Shown: piece by piece, positions 1 to 5,052 of the stretch | Position numbering within the stretch: the first letter of the stretch is position 1 | Layout of the letters: each line of letters begins with the position of its first letter | DNA from: Bacillota bacterium | Lineage (GTDB): Bacteria > Bacillota > Clostridia > UBA1381 | Direction of reading: 5' to 3' | Assembly (NCBI GenBank): GCA_021203665.1 | Contig: JAJQAT010000098.1 | Coordinates: 1 to 5,207 of the forward strand | Length of the DNA stretch: 5,207 nucleotides | Program-made: the position numbers and the translations under genes | Notes under the pieces: model-generated | What the model saw: only the letters and a program-made list of their open reading frames with translations | Databases searched by the model: none | What the model was told of the DNA's origin: nothing

Positions 1-6
1 AGTGTC

Positions 7-14
7 AGGAGGTG
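7..14 (+). promoter_or_regulatory. Ribosome binding site of rpmB
   Basis: AGGAGGTG is a near-perfect anti-16S match and lies 7 bases before the ATG at 22. It fixes the L28 start. Confidence 0.85.
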
Positions 15-21
15 TAATAAA

Positions 22-210
22 ATGGCAAAATGTGATGTTTGCGGAAAGGGCGTTTCCTTCGGTATAAAGGTCAGCCACTCTCACAGAAGATCTAACAGAA
101 CCTGGAAGCCTAATGTAAGAAAGGTAAGAGCGGTTGTAAACGGCTCTGTAAAGTCAATTCATGTTTGCACGCGTTGTCTTCGCAGCGGAAAGGTGGAACG
201 TGCGGTTTGA
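22..210 (+). CDS. rpmB: 50S ribosomal protein L28
   Basis: This encodes L28, a structural protein of the large ribosomal subunit. The 62-residue product has the normal bacterial length and begins MAKCDVCGKG. It carries two cysteine pairs, C4-x2-C7 (CDVC) and C49-x2-C52 (CTRC), which mark the zinc-binding (C+) form of L28. The central SHSHRRSNRTWKPN segment and the basic RKVRAVVNG stretch are typical of the family and contact rRNA. The ATG is preceded by a strong AGGAGGTG at ideal spacing. The gene stands alone and is closed by an intrinsic terminator some 20 bases after the stop. Its own promoter would lie upstream of the window. The C+ form suggests no zinc-regulated paralogue at this locus. 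The identification is secure. Confidence 0.97.
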   Translation: MAKCDVCGKGVSFGIKVSHSHRRSNRTWKPNVRKVRAVVNGSVKSIHVCTRCLRSGKVERAV

Positions 211-228
211 TTGCACTTGGAATAGGGG

Positions 229-256
229 CAGCTTGCTTGGCGCAGGCTGTTTTTTT
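229..256 (+). terminator. Intrinsic terminator of rpmB
   Basis: CAGCTTGC (229-236) pairs with GCAGGCTG (242-249) over 8 bp, including one T-G wobble, with a TTGGC loop. Seven T follow. It separates rpmB from the murA transcription unit. Confidence 0.88.
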
Positions 257-306
257 CTTGCTCGGCGGCGGATAACTAATTTTTTAAGTATTTTTTGTAA
301 TTTAAA

Positions 307-335
307 TTGCTTTTTATTGGTTTTTCTGTTATAAT
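307..335 (+). promoter_or_regulatory. Predicted sigma-A promoter of murA
   Basis: TTGCTT (307-312), a 17-bp T-rich spacer and TATAAT (330-335), with an extended -10 TG at 327-328. It sits between the rpmB terminator and the murA ribosome binding site, so it likely drives murA and possibly the downstream yycJ-rlmH genes. The -35 is a 4/6 match and the -10 is perfect. Confidence 0.75.
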
Positions 336-367
336 AGAAAAGAATAGAATTTGAAGGGGTGTACTGA

Positions 368-1648
368 TTGGAGAAACTCTTGATTAAGGGTGGAAACAGA
401 CTGTGCGGCGAGGTTACAATAAGCGGTGCGAAAAATGCCGCGGTCGCGATATTGCCTGCCTGTCTTCTCGTGAAGGATACGTGCAGAATCGAAAATCTGC
501 CCGATATAAAGGATGTAAAGCTGTATCTCAAAATTTTGGAGCAGCTTAATGCTGATGTAAAATATATAGATAAAAACACCGTTGAAATAGATTGTACCAA
601 CGTTAATTCATATGTTCCGTCGGGCGACCTTACCCGCAGAATGAGAGGCTCAAGCTATCTTATGGGCGCGCTTTTGGGAAGATTTTTGCGTTTCAGCGTA
701 GATCCTCCCGGAGGATGCGATTTCGGAACGCGCCCCATAGATCAGCACATTAAAAGCTTTGAGGCTCTCGGCGCGGATATTGACATGTCAAGGGGCGTAA
801 TAAACGGCAGTGCCGCGTCTCTCACGGGCGCGAATATTTTCTTTGACGTTGTTTCCGTCGGCGCGACCGTAAACGCCATACTCGCGGCAACGTGCGCGGA
901 CGGTTTGACCGTTATAGAAAACGCAGCCAAGGAGCCGCACATAGTGGATCTCGCGAATTTCCTCAACAATATGGGCGCGAATATCCGCGGAGCGGGAACC
1001 GACACGATAAAAATAAAGGGTACAAAGAATCTTCACGGCGGAACCTACGCGATAATCCCCGACCAAATTGAGGCGGGTACGTTTATGATTGCCGCGGCTG
1101 CCACAAGGGGCGACGTTGTGCTGAAAAACGTAATCCCGCGCCATCTTGAAATAATAAGCGCGAAGCTGATTGAGGCGGGCGTTAAGGTCAGAGAGGGCGA
1201 CGACAGCGTAAGAGTTTGGGTTGACGAGGGTACCGTGTTTAAGCGCGTAAACTTTATCGCGATGCCGTATCCCGGATTCCCCACGGATATGCAGCCGCAG
1301 CTTGTGGCGTTCCTTACAACCATTCCCGGTACAAGCACCGCGCGCGAGGGCGTATGGGAAAACCGTTTCAGATATGTAAACGAGCTTAAGCGCATGGGCG
1401 CGAATATACGCGTGGAGGGAAAGCTTGCCATTATTGACGGTGTGGAGTCGCTTACGGGTGCGAGCGTGAAAGCCACGGACCTGAGAGCCGGCGCCGCGAT
1501 GATTATTGCCGGACTTATGGCGGATGGTACAACGGAGATAAGGGATATTTATCATATCGACAGAGGCTATGAGAGCTTCGAGAGGAAGTTTATCGGAATC
1601 GGCGGAAACATACAGCGTATACAGGTCGTTGATGACGACGCTGATTAA
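368..1648 (+). CDS. murA: UDP-N-acetylglucosamine 1-carboxyvinyltransferase (MurA)
   Basis: MurA catalyses the first committed step of peptidoglycan synthesis in the cytoplasm, transferring enolpyruvate from PEP to UDP-GlcNAc. The 426-residue product has the usual family length and spans both halves of the EPSP-synthase fold. Visible key residues are K22 in ISGAKNAA, C117 in PGGCDFGTRP (the catalytic, fosfomycin-target cysteine), D307 in GFPTDMQPQ (the general base) and R399 in HIDRGY. The cysteine is retained, so sensitivity to fosfomycin is expected from this enzyme. The start is TTG: AAGGGG at 354-359 lies 8 bases before it, and residue 1 begins the expected MEKLLIKGG sequence. Bacillota often carry two murA paralogues. 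The short C-terminal tail ends in an acidic VDDDAD. A hairpin follows before yycJ. Confidence 0.97.
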   Translation: MEKLLIKGGNRLCGEVTISGAKNAAVAILPACLLVKDTCRIENLPDIKDVKLYLKILEQLNADVKYIDKNTVEIDCTNVNSYVPSGDLTRRMRGSSYLMGALLGRFLRFSVDPPGGCDFGTRPIDQHIKSFEALGADIDMSRGVINGSAASLTGANIFFDVVSVGATVNAILAATCADGLTVIENAAKEPHIVDLANFLNNMGANIRGAGTDTIKIKGTKNLHGGTYAIIPDQIEAGTFMIAAAATRGDVVLKNVIPRHLEIISAKLIEAGVKVREGDDSVRVWVDEGTVFKRVNFIAMPYPGFPTDMQPQLVAFLTTIPGTSTAREGVWENRFRYVNELKRMGANIRVEGKLAIIDGVESLTGASVKATDLRAGAAMIIAGLMADGTTEIRDIYHIDRGYESFERKFIGIGGNIQRIQVVDDDAD

Positions 1649-1661
1649 TAAAGCAGTACAC

Positions 1662-1696
1662 AAGCCTGCGCGACAAGGTCGGCAGGCTTTGATTTT
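1662..1696 (+). terminator. Intergenic hairpin between murA and yycJ, possible weak terminator
   Basis: AAGCCTGC (1662-1669) pairs with GCAGGCTT (1682-1689). Inside it CGAC (1671-1674) pairs with GTCG (1678-1681), giving a 12-bp stem with one bulged G and an AAG loop. The following tract is only TGATTTT, so termination may be partial, or the stem may act as an attenuator or an mRNA end protector. The yycJ ribosome binding site starts right after it. Confidence 0.6.
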
Positions 1697-1708
1697 GGGA
1701 AGGTTAAA

Positions 1709-2488
1709 ATGGCATTTACTTTTGTTTCACTTATAAGCGGCTCGTCGGGGAACGCAACGTTCGTCTCCGACGGCAAAACAAATTTACTTATAGACTGCGG
1801 TATGTCGGGCGCGAAATTAAAGGAGGCTATGAAAGTCATCGACGCCGCGCCGGAAAACATAACCGCGTTGCTGCTCACTCACGAGCATATCGACCATACA
1901 AAGGGCGCGGGCGTTATATCCAGACGCTACAATATCCCCATATACGCGACGGAGGGCACGCATACCGCGATGGACGCGGGCAAAATAGACGATAATAATA
2001 TCAAGCTCGTGCGCGAGAATGTTGATTTTGAAATAGGCGGCATCGGAATAAAGCCGTTCGCAATTCCGCACGACGCGAGGCAGCCCGTGGGCTACTGCCT
2101 GTTTTCGGGCGGGGAAAAATATTCCGTCGCAACGGATATGGGAAATATGAACGAGGATATTTTAAGCAATATCACAGGCAGCAAAAAAATTCTTTTGGAG
2201 TCAAACCACGACGTTGAAATGCTGAGGTGCGGCTCGTATCCGTACCCATTAAAGCGCAGAATACTCGGCGATTTGGGGCATCTTTCAAACGAAGCAGCCG
2301 CGAAAACGGCGCTGTATCTTGTTCAAAACGGCACGCGCCACATTATACTCGGGCATCTCAGCATGGAGAATAACCGTCCCGAAATAGCTATGCTGGAAAC
2401 GTATAATCTGCTGTCGCAGTCGGGCGTGAACGTCGGTGACGATGTGACCTTGCAGGTCGCGGACAGGTACAAACCGACTTTGTTTTGA
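1709..2488 (+). CDS. yycJ: YycJ/WalJ-family metallo-beta-lactamase-fold hydrolase
   Basis: This is a 259-residue metallo-beta-lactamase-fold protein of the YycJ (WalJ/VicX) family, close to the length of the Bacillus member. The N-terminal LISGSSGNATFVSDG is the family signature. The metal site is LLLTHEHIDH with H58, H60, D62 and H63, followed by H121 in IPHDARQ, D143 in VATDMGNM and H216 in ILGHLS. The segment LLESNHD (162-168) is also characteristic. Family members have been linked to 5'-3' exonuclease activity, mismatch repair and coordination of replication with cell wall control; the exact role here is inferred. In many Bacillota it sits with the walRK two-component genes. Here it lies between murA and rlmH. 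The ATG has GGGAAGG at 1697-1703. Its stop is 14 bases before the rlmH start, so the two are likely co-transcribed. Confidence 0.92.
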   Translation: MAFTFVSLISGSSGNATFVSDGKTNLLIDCGMSGAKLKEAMKVIDAAPENITALLLTHEHIDHTKGAGVISRRYNIPIYATEGTHTAMDAGKIDDNNIKLVRENVDFEIGGIGIKPFAIPHDARQPVGYCLFSGGEKYSVATDMGNMNEDILSNITGSKKILLESNHDVEMLRCGSYPYPLKRRILGDLGHLSNEAAAKTALYLVQNGTRHIILGHLSMENNRPEIAMLETYNLLSQSGVNVGDDVTLQVADRYKPTLF

Positions 2489-2502
2489 AAGGAAACGGCG
2501 CA

Positions 2503-2979
2503 ATGACTGTAAATATTATATCGGTGGGAAAAATAAAAGAGAAATTTTTCACAGCCGCGGTTGAGGAATACTCAAAGCGGCTTTCTCGGTTTGCGAAGAT
2601 TAATATAATCGAGGTCGCTGACGAGAAAATTCCCGACAACGCCTCCGCGAAGGAAATTGAGCGTATAAAGGAAAAGGAGGGCAAAAAAATTCTGTCCAAG
2701 CTTCCGCAAAGCTCGTTTGTAATTACTCTTTGCATAGAGGGCAAGGAGCTTTCCTCCGAGGAGCTTGCCGAAAAAATCGCCGCCGTATCAATGACGGCAA
2801 GCAACATCACATTCATAATTGGCGGCTCGCTCGGTCTTTCCGATGAGGTAAAGGAAAAATCGCATTTCCGCCTGAGCTTCGGAAAAATGACTCTCCCGCA
2901 TCAGCTTATGCGCGTCGTTCTGCTCGAACAAATTTACCGTGCGTTTAAAATCAACAATAACGAAAGCTATCATAAATAA
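2503..2979 (+). CDS. rlmH: 23S rRNA (pseudouridine(1915)-N(3))-methyltransferase RlmH
   Basis: RlmH is a SPOUT-class, SAM-dependent methyltransferase that modifies pseudouridine 1915 in helix 69 of 23S rRNA, acting on assembled ribosomes. The 158-residue product matches the family length. It begins MTVNIISVGKIKEKFF and has the cofactor-loop motif FIIGGSLGLS (105-114). The C-terminal trefoil-knot region holds LSFGKMTLPHQLMRVVLLEQ, and the conserved tail ends ESYHK. The ATG at 2503 is chosen because AAAGGAAA at 2488-2494 precedes it and the family starts here; an in-frame TTG at 2485 would overlap the yycJ stop and add six residues without family support. The gene is intact. No terminator lies directly after it, and accessory DNA begins at once. 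In staphylococci this gene (orfX) is the SCC integration target. Confidence 0.96.
   Translation: MTVNIISVGKIKEKFFTAAVEEYSKRLSRFAKINIIEVADEKIPDNASAKEIERIKEKEGKKILSKLPQSSFVITLCIEGKELSSEELAEKIAAVSMTASNITFIIGGSLGLSDEVKEKSHFRLSFGKMTLPHQLMRVVLLEQIYRAFKINNNESYHK
2962..2979 (+). other. rlmH 3' end, resembles the SCC attachment-site position
   Basis: These last six codons encode ESYHK and the stop (GAA AGC TAT CAT AAA TAA). In staphylococci the equivalent codons of orfX form the attB core recognised by Ccr recombinases. Accessory, phage-derived DNA starts immediately downstream here. I found no second copy of this sequence in the window, so this marks a candidate insertion boundary and not a proven attachment site. 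Confidence 0.3.
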
Positions 2980-3009
2980 GGCTAAACCGGCGAACGGGAG
3001 CTTTTGAAG

Positions 3010-3180
3010 ATGCCGGCAGTGAATCAATCACACGGCTCGACAATGATAAATCACGAGCAGAAACCAACATCTTTTGATGATAGAGGTGGAACGTCTTATT
3101 ATACGATGGCGAGACAAGGAATTGTAGACTTGAAAGATGATGAAACACTTCCGGAAGAATATAGGGTAATGTGGTATTGA
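3010..3180 (+). CDS. Small hypothetical protein, possible cassette remnant
   Basis: I do not recognise this 56-residue ORF. It starts MPAVNQSHGSTMINHEQ and ends EEYRVMWY. GGGAG at 2996-3000 lies 9 bases before the ATG, so translation is plausible; an in-frame TTG at 3004 is an alternative. The frame stays open back to a TAA at 2983, so it cannot extend much. No signal peptide or membrane segment is visible. It occupies the place just before a terminator that an immunity gene or toxin end occupies in the two cassettes downstream, so it may be the leftover of a third, decayed cassette. It may equally be a free-standing small gene or a non-coding stretch. No conserved phage-head block precedes it. 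Confidence 0.4.
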   Translation: MPAVNQSHGSTMINHEQKPTSFDDRGGTSYYTMARQGIVDLKDDETLPEEYRVMWY

Positions 3181-3194
3181 AAAAACGTAATAGC

Positions 3195-3219
3195 AAAAGC
3201 ACCGATGAGGTGCTTTTTT
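3195..3219 (+). terminator. Intrinsic terminator T1 before cassette 1
   Basis: AAAAGCACC (3195-3203) pairs with GGTGCTTTT (3209-3217) around a GATGA loop, and the T run reaches 3219. It probably ends transcripts from rlmH and the small ORF. The ATG at 3205, the formal start of the cassette 1 open frame, lies in the hairpin loop. Confidence 0.82.
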
Positions 3220-3747
3220 CGTGCGGAGGGTGAGAATTACCCGCCGATGCATCCGAATTGCAGATGTACAACGGTTATAGCCGATTTCACAAGCGGAATG
3301 AGGATTGCACGCGACCCGCTTACGAGGAAGAATTACAAGGTAGACGGGGATATGACGTTTGCGGAGTGGAAGAACAGCCTTACGGACGAGCAAAAAGCGG
3401 CGATGGAAAATTACGTTGACAAATCGGCGGAAAGTGGTATAATAGAATTAACAAAGAGAAATATACAGGAACATATATCCAATCCGCAGACGTTATTCTC
3501 CGAATATACACCGGAGACATTGAAGAACGCGCTTGAACAAGGCGGATTTGATGTAAAACCACTGGCACGCGGGTCATTAAAAGGCGTTGATTTTACAGAC
3601 GGCGGAGGTTATAAAGTCAATTTTGGCGATGGCGGATTGTTGCAATATCATCCGGCAAGCGGAAGCCATCATGGAGGAGCGTATTATAAAACATCAACAG
3701 GAAAAGGAGGCACACATCGTTATGATTTGGACGGAAAAGAAAAATAA
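3205..3747 (+). CDS. Orphan phage minor-head/toxin module 1 (putative His-rich toxin domain)
   Basis: This open frame of 180 residues joins two parts. Residues 7-80 match the C-terminal end of phage minor head proteins of the SPP1 gp7 / Mu F type, with NYPPMHPNCRCTT (11-23) and C19/C21. The upstream bulk of a head protein is absent. Residues 81-180 form a different domain containing GGGYKVNFGDGG, LQYHP, SHHGGAYYK and GTHRYD, with H149, H155, H156 and H171 as candidate catalytic residues. I cannot name the family; a small nuclease-type toxin is an inference from the architecture and the histidines. The ATG at 3205 lies inside a terminator hairpin and has no ribosome binding site, so the module may be silent or expressed only after recombination. 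The 3' end overlaps the next gene by 26 bases and carries its ribosome binding site. Confidence 0.6.
   Translation: MRCFFRAEGENYPPMHPNCRCTTVIADFTSGMRIARDPLTRKNYKVDGDMTFAEWKNSLTDEQKAAMENYVDKSAESGIIELTKRNIQEHISNPQTLFSEYTPETLKNALEQGGFDVKPLARGSLKGVDFTDGGGYKVNFGDGGLLQYHPASGSHHGGAYYKTSTGKGGTHRYDLDGKEK
3223..3444 (+). repeat. Conserved cassette block, copy 1 (pairs with 4139-4360)
   Basis: This 222-bp block is repeated at 4139-4360 in the same orientation and reading frame, without gaps. By hand alignment the first 51 bases differ at 2 positions and the last 132 at 7. The 39 bases between (3274-3312) are strongly diverged. It encodes the phage-head C-terminal piece and ends exactly with the promoter -10 element, after which the two cassettes are unrelated. 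Confidence 0.92.
3416..3443 (+). promoter_or_regulatory. Consensus promoter inside cassette 1
   Basis: TTGACA (3416-3421), a 16-bp spacer and TATAAT (3438-3443), with an extended -10 TGG before it. All six bases of both hexamers match sigma-A consensus. It lies inside the open frame (codons for VDKSAESGII) at the junction with the variable domain. The expected start near 3450 would give an mRNA reading through the toxin domain into the immunity gene at 3722. Confidence 0.75.
3703..3710 (+). promoter_or_regulatory. Ribosome binding site of putative immunity gene 1
   Basis: AAAGGAGG lies inside the end of the toxin 1 frame, 11 bases before the ATG at 3722. It decides the immunity start and allows translation independent of the toxin frame. 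Confidence 0.75.
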
Positions 3748-4045
3748 TATCAATCTTACCGATATAAAAGACAAGCTGAACGCGATGTATTCTTCTGAGC
3801 ATTTGGGTAAAAATTTGTGTTGGACTAACAAATACGGCACATTTTTTAAGGTATTTTGCTTTAGCGAAAATAATCGTTGTTTTGGTATAGAATACGCGTC
3901 AAACGAAGATGAAGCGCGGCAAGGATGTTTCGAAGATGGTGATTTGTTTTATATTGATGATTATAGCTCTCTTGATGACATGGTTGCCGCTATGCGTCTT
4001 GAAATTGATGATTCGGAGAGTGACAACAAACAACGCAGAAATTAA
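3722..4045 (+). CDS. Putative immunity protein 1 (acidic, unassigned family)
   Basis: This 107-residue protein begins MIWTEKKNNINLTDIKDK. I do not recognise its family. It is acidic, with 21 Asp/Glu against 13 Lys/Arg, concentrated in the C-terminal half (FEDGDLFYIDDYSSLDD); such acidity is common in immunity proteins that neutralise basic nucleases. No signal peptide or membrane segment is seen, so it is probably cytoplasmic. The open frame extends upstream to 3587, but that part overlaps toxin domain 1 in another frame; the ATG at 3722 with AAAGGAGG upstream is preferred. It overlaps the toxin frame by 26 bases and is followed by a terminator. The immunity role is inferred from position, size and charge. 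It could be transcribed from the internal promoter at 3416-3443. Confidence 0.72.
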   Translation: MIWTEKKNNINLTDIKDKLNAMYSSEHLGKNLCWTNKYGTFFKVFCFSENNRCFGIEYASNEDEARQGCFEDGDLFYIDDYSSLDDMVAAMRLEIDDSESDNKQRRN

Positions 4046-4068
4046 AATATGGGAAATAAATAACGAAC

Positions 4069-4094
4069 AAGCACGTGACGGACGTGCTTTTTTT
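4069..4094 (+). terminator. Intrinsic terminator T2 between cassettes 1 and 2
   Basis: AAGCACGT (4069-4076) pairs perfectly with ACGTGCTT (4082-4089) around a GACGG loop, and the run of seven T ends at 4094. The stem arms are identical to those of the terminator at 5053-5077. It should stop transcripts of cassette 1 before cassette 2. Confidence 0.88.
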
Positions 4095-4126
4095 GATGCG
4101 GGAACCTTGACGGACGCGAATTTGAC

Positions 4127-4804
4127 GTGAGCGAGGCGGCGGAGGGTGAGAATTACCCGCCGATACATCCGAATTGCAGATGCACAACGATAATGGCGGA
4201 CCCGAACCTTTCATCAAGGAACGCGAGAGACCCGCTTACGGGGAAGAATTACAAGGTAGACGGGGATATGACGTTCGCGGAGTGGAAGAACAGCCTGACG
4301 GACGAACAAAACGCGGCGATGAAAAATTACGTTGACAAATCGGCGGGAAGTGGTATAATAAAGATAAGGGGTGAAGATATGTATCGAAAATCAAAGGATA
4401 ACAATATTGAGCCTATGCCGAAAAAACAGTTGCACAAGATTGAAAAAGCATTTAAAAAGAATGGCGGTACTATACAATACAGTAAGGAAATTGACGCTTA
4501 TTTGGAAAGTAAGCACGCGGAGGCTATTACATATAACGCCGAAACAATTTTATTGAAAACCAATCCCGGACGCGCAAGTGTGTTTGAAGAATTGATACAT
4601 GCCGCTCAGTATAGTCAGGGAAAGAATGACGGCAGTTATATCAGCAGGTTGAATTGCGAGATAGAGGCGCAGAATATGTTATTAAAAAATAGTTCCGCAT
4701 ACAACTTGACCGAGCGTGAAGTTTCTCAAACAAAGGAAGCATTAAGAGAATATAAAAAAGAATTAGAGGAATATCTGAAAAGCGGAGGTGTTCAAAATGT
4801 TTAA
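4127..4804 (+). CDS. Orphan phage minor-head/toxin module 2 (zincin-like putative toxin domain)
   Basis: This 225-residue open frame has a phage minor-head C-terminal piece (residues 5-78, NYPPIHPNCRCTT) fused to a distinct domain (about 85-225). The frame is open back to 4097, reading CGNLDGREFD, which also fits the head-protein family. The variable domain contains FEELIHAAQY (153-162) and CEIEAQ (177-182), a layout like zincin metallopeptidases (HExxHxxQ...ExEA), but the first His is replaced by Glu (E154); E155, H158 and E178 are candidate active residues. A charged, probably helical segment follows (205-219). The GTG at 4127 has no ribosome binding site. An in-frame ATG at 4379 (residue 85) has AAGGGG upstream and an internal promoter, so the likely product is the free 141-residue domain. 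It overlaps the next gene by 8 bases. Toxin function is inferred. Confidence 0.65.
   Translation: MSEAAEGENYPPIHPNCRCTTIMADPNLSSRNARDPLTGKNYKVDGDMTFAEWKNSLTDEQNAAMKNYVDKSAGSGIIKIRGEDMYRKSKDNNIEPMPKKQLHKIEKAFKKNGGTIQYSKEIDAYLESKHAEAITYNAETILLKTNPGRASVFEELIHAAQYSQGKNDGSYISRLNCEIEAQNMLLKNSSAYNLTEREVSQTKEALREYKKELEEYLKSGGVQNV
4139..4360 (+). repeat. Conserved cassette block, copy 2 (pairs with 3223-3444)
   Basis: This is the second copy of the 222-bp phage-head block. It is in frame with its variable domain and holds a complete internal promoter. Copy 2 has further head-protein-like coding sequence upstream (4097-4138) that copy 1 lacks, so copy 2 is the less truncated one. Confidence 0.92.
4332..4359 (+). 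promoter_or_regulatory. Consensus promoter inside cassette 2
   Basis: TTGACA (4332-4337), a 16-bp spacer and TATAAT (4354-4359) with an extended -10 TGG. The element differs from the cassette 1 copy by a single spacer base. The predicted start near 4366 is directly upstream of a ribosome binding site and the in-frame ATG at 4379. Confidence 0.8.
4366..4371 (+). promoter_or_regulatory. Internal ribosome binding site for free domain 2
   Basis: AAGGGG lies 7 bases before the in-frame ATG at 4379. It supports translation of the variable domain without the phage-head piece. The leader would be very short if transcription starts near 4366. Confidence 0.6.
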
Positions 4805-5030
4805 GGTTATTGATGTTTTTAAAATTGGTGAGAATGTATCTGTTACATTCGAGGGGAAATGCGAAGATATAAAAAACGGCAGCAGACTTATAGATGAAAA
4901 TGGTAATATGTATAATATTATCTCGGTAGCAATGGCGAATTATGACAATCCACTGGATATAAGCAAAAGCACAACTGTTTTAATACATCCCTGCGGTATT
5001 GAAAAAGGAGAATTGCTAAAAATAGCATAA
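4797..5030 (+). CDS. Putative immunity protein 2 (small, beta-rich, unassigned)
   Basis: This 77-residue protein begins MFKVIDVFKIGENVSVTFEG and ends GELLKIA. I cannot assign a family. Alternating hydrophobic strands, turns such as IDENGN and a C-terminal IEKGELLKI suggest a small beta-barrel-like fold; this is an impression from the sequence only. There is no signal peptide or membrane segment. GCGGAGG (4782-4788) lies 8 bases before the ATG at 4797; the in-frame GTG at 4788 overlaps that site and is rejected as start. It overlaps the end of toxin module 2 by 8 bases, typical of translational coupling, and is followed at once by a terminator. Part of the gene is very A+T-rich (17 G+C in the 60 bases from 4861). 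The immunity role is inferred from position and size. Confidence 0.75.
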   Translation: MFKVIDVFKIGENVSVTFEGKCEDIKNGSRLIDENGNMYNIISVAMANYDNPLDISKSTTVLIHPCGIEKGELLKIA

Positions 5031-5052
5031 TCAAAGAATACTTTAATAAATC

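Noticed and set aside
154..600. 148-residue open frame on the - strand
   Set aside because: It crosses the end of rpmB, a terminator, a promoter and the start of murA, so it cannot be a gene in a sensible context.
788..1663. 291-residue open frame on the - strand
   Set aside because: It lies wholly opposite murA, whose catalytic residues are all intact, has no recognisable domain, and is a by-product of the murA codon pattern.
2485..2502. TTG start extending RlmH by six residues
   Set aside because: It overlaps the yycJ stop, lacks its own ribosome binding site and does not match the family start.
3587..3721. N-terminal extension of putative immunity protein 1
   Set aside because: It overlaps conserved-looking toxin domain 1 sequence in another frame, while AAAGGAGG supports the ATG at 3722.
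3909..4130. 73-residue + strand frame with a hydrophobic stretch
   Set aside because: It overlaps the better supported gene at 3722-4045 in another frame and runs through terminator T2. The membrane-like segment is an out-of-frame artefact.
4788..4796. GTG start for putative immunity protein 2
   Set aside because: It overlaps the ribosome binding site that serves the ATG at 4797.
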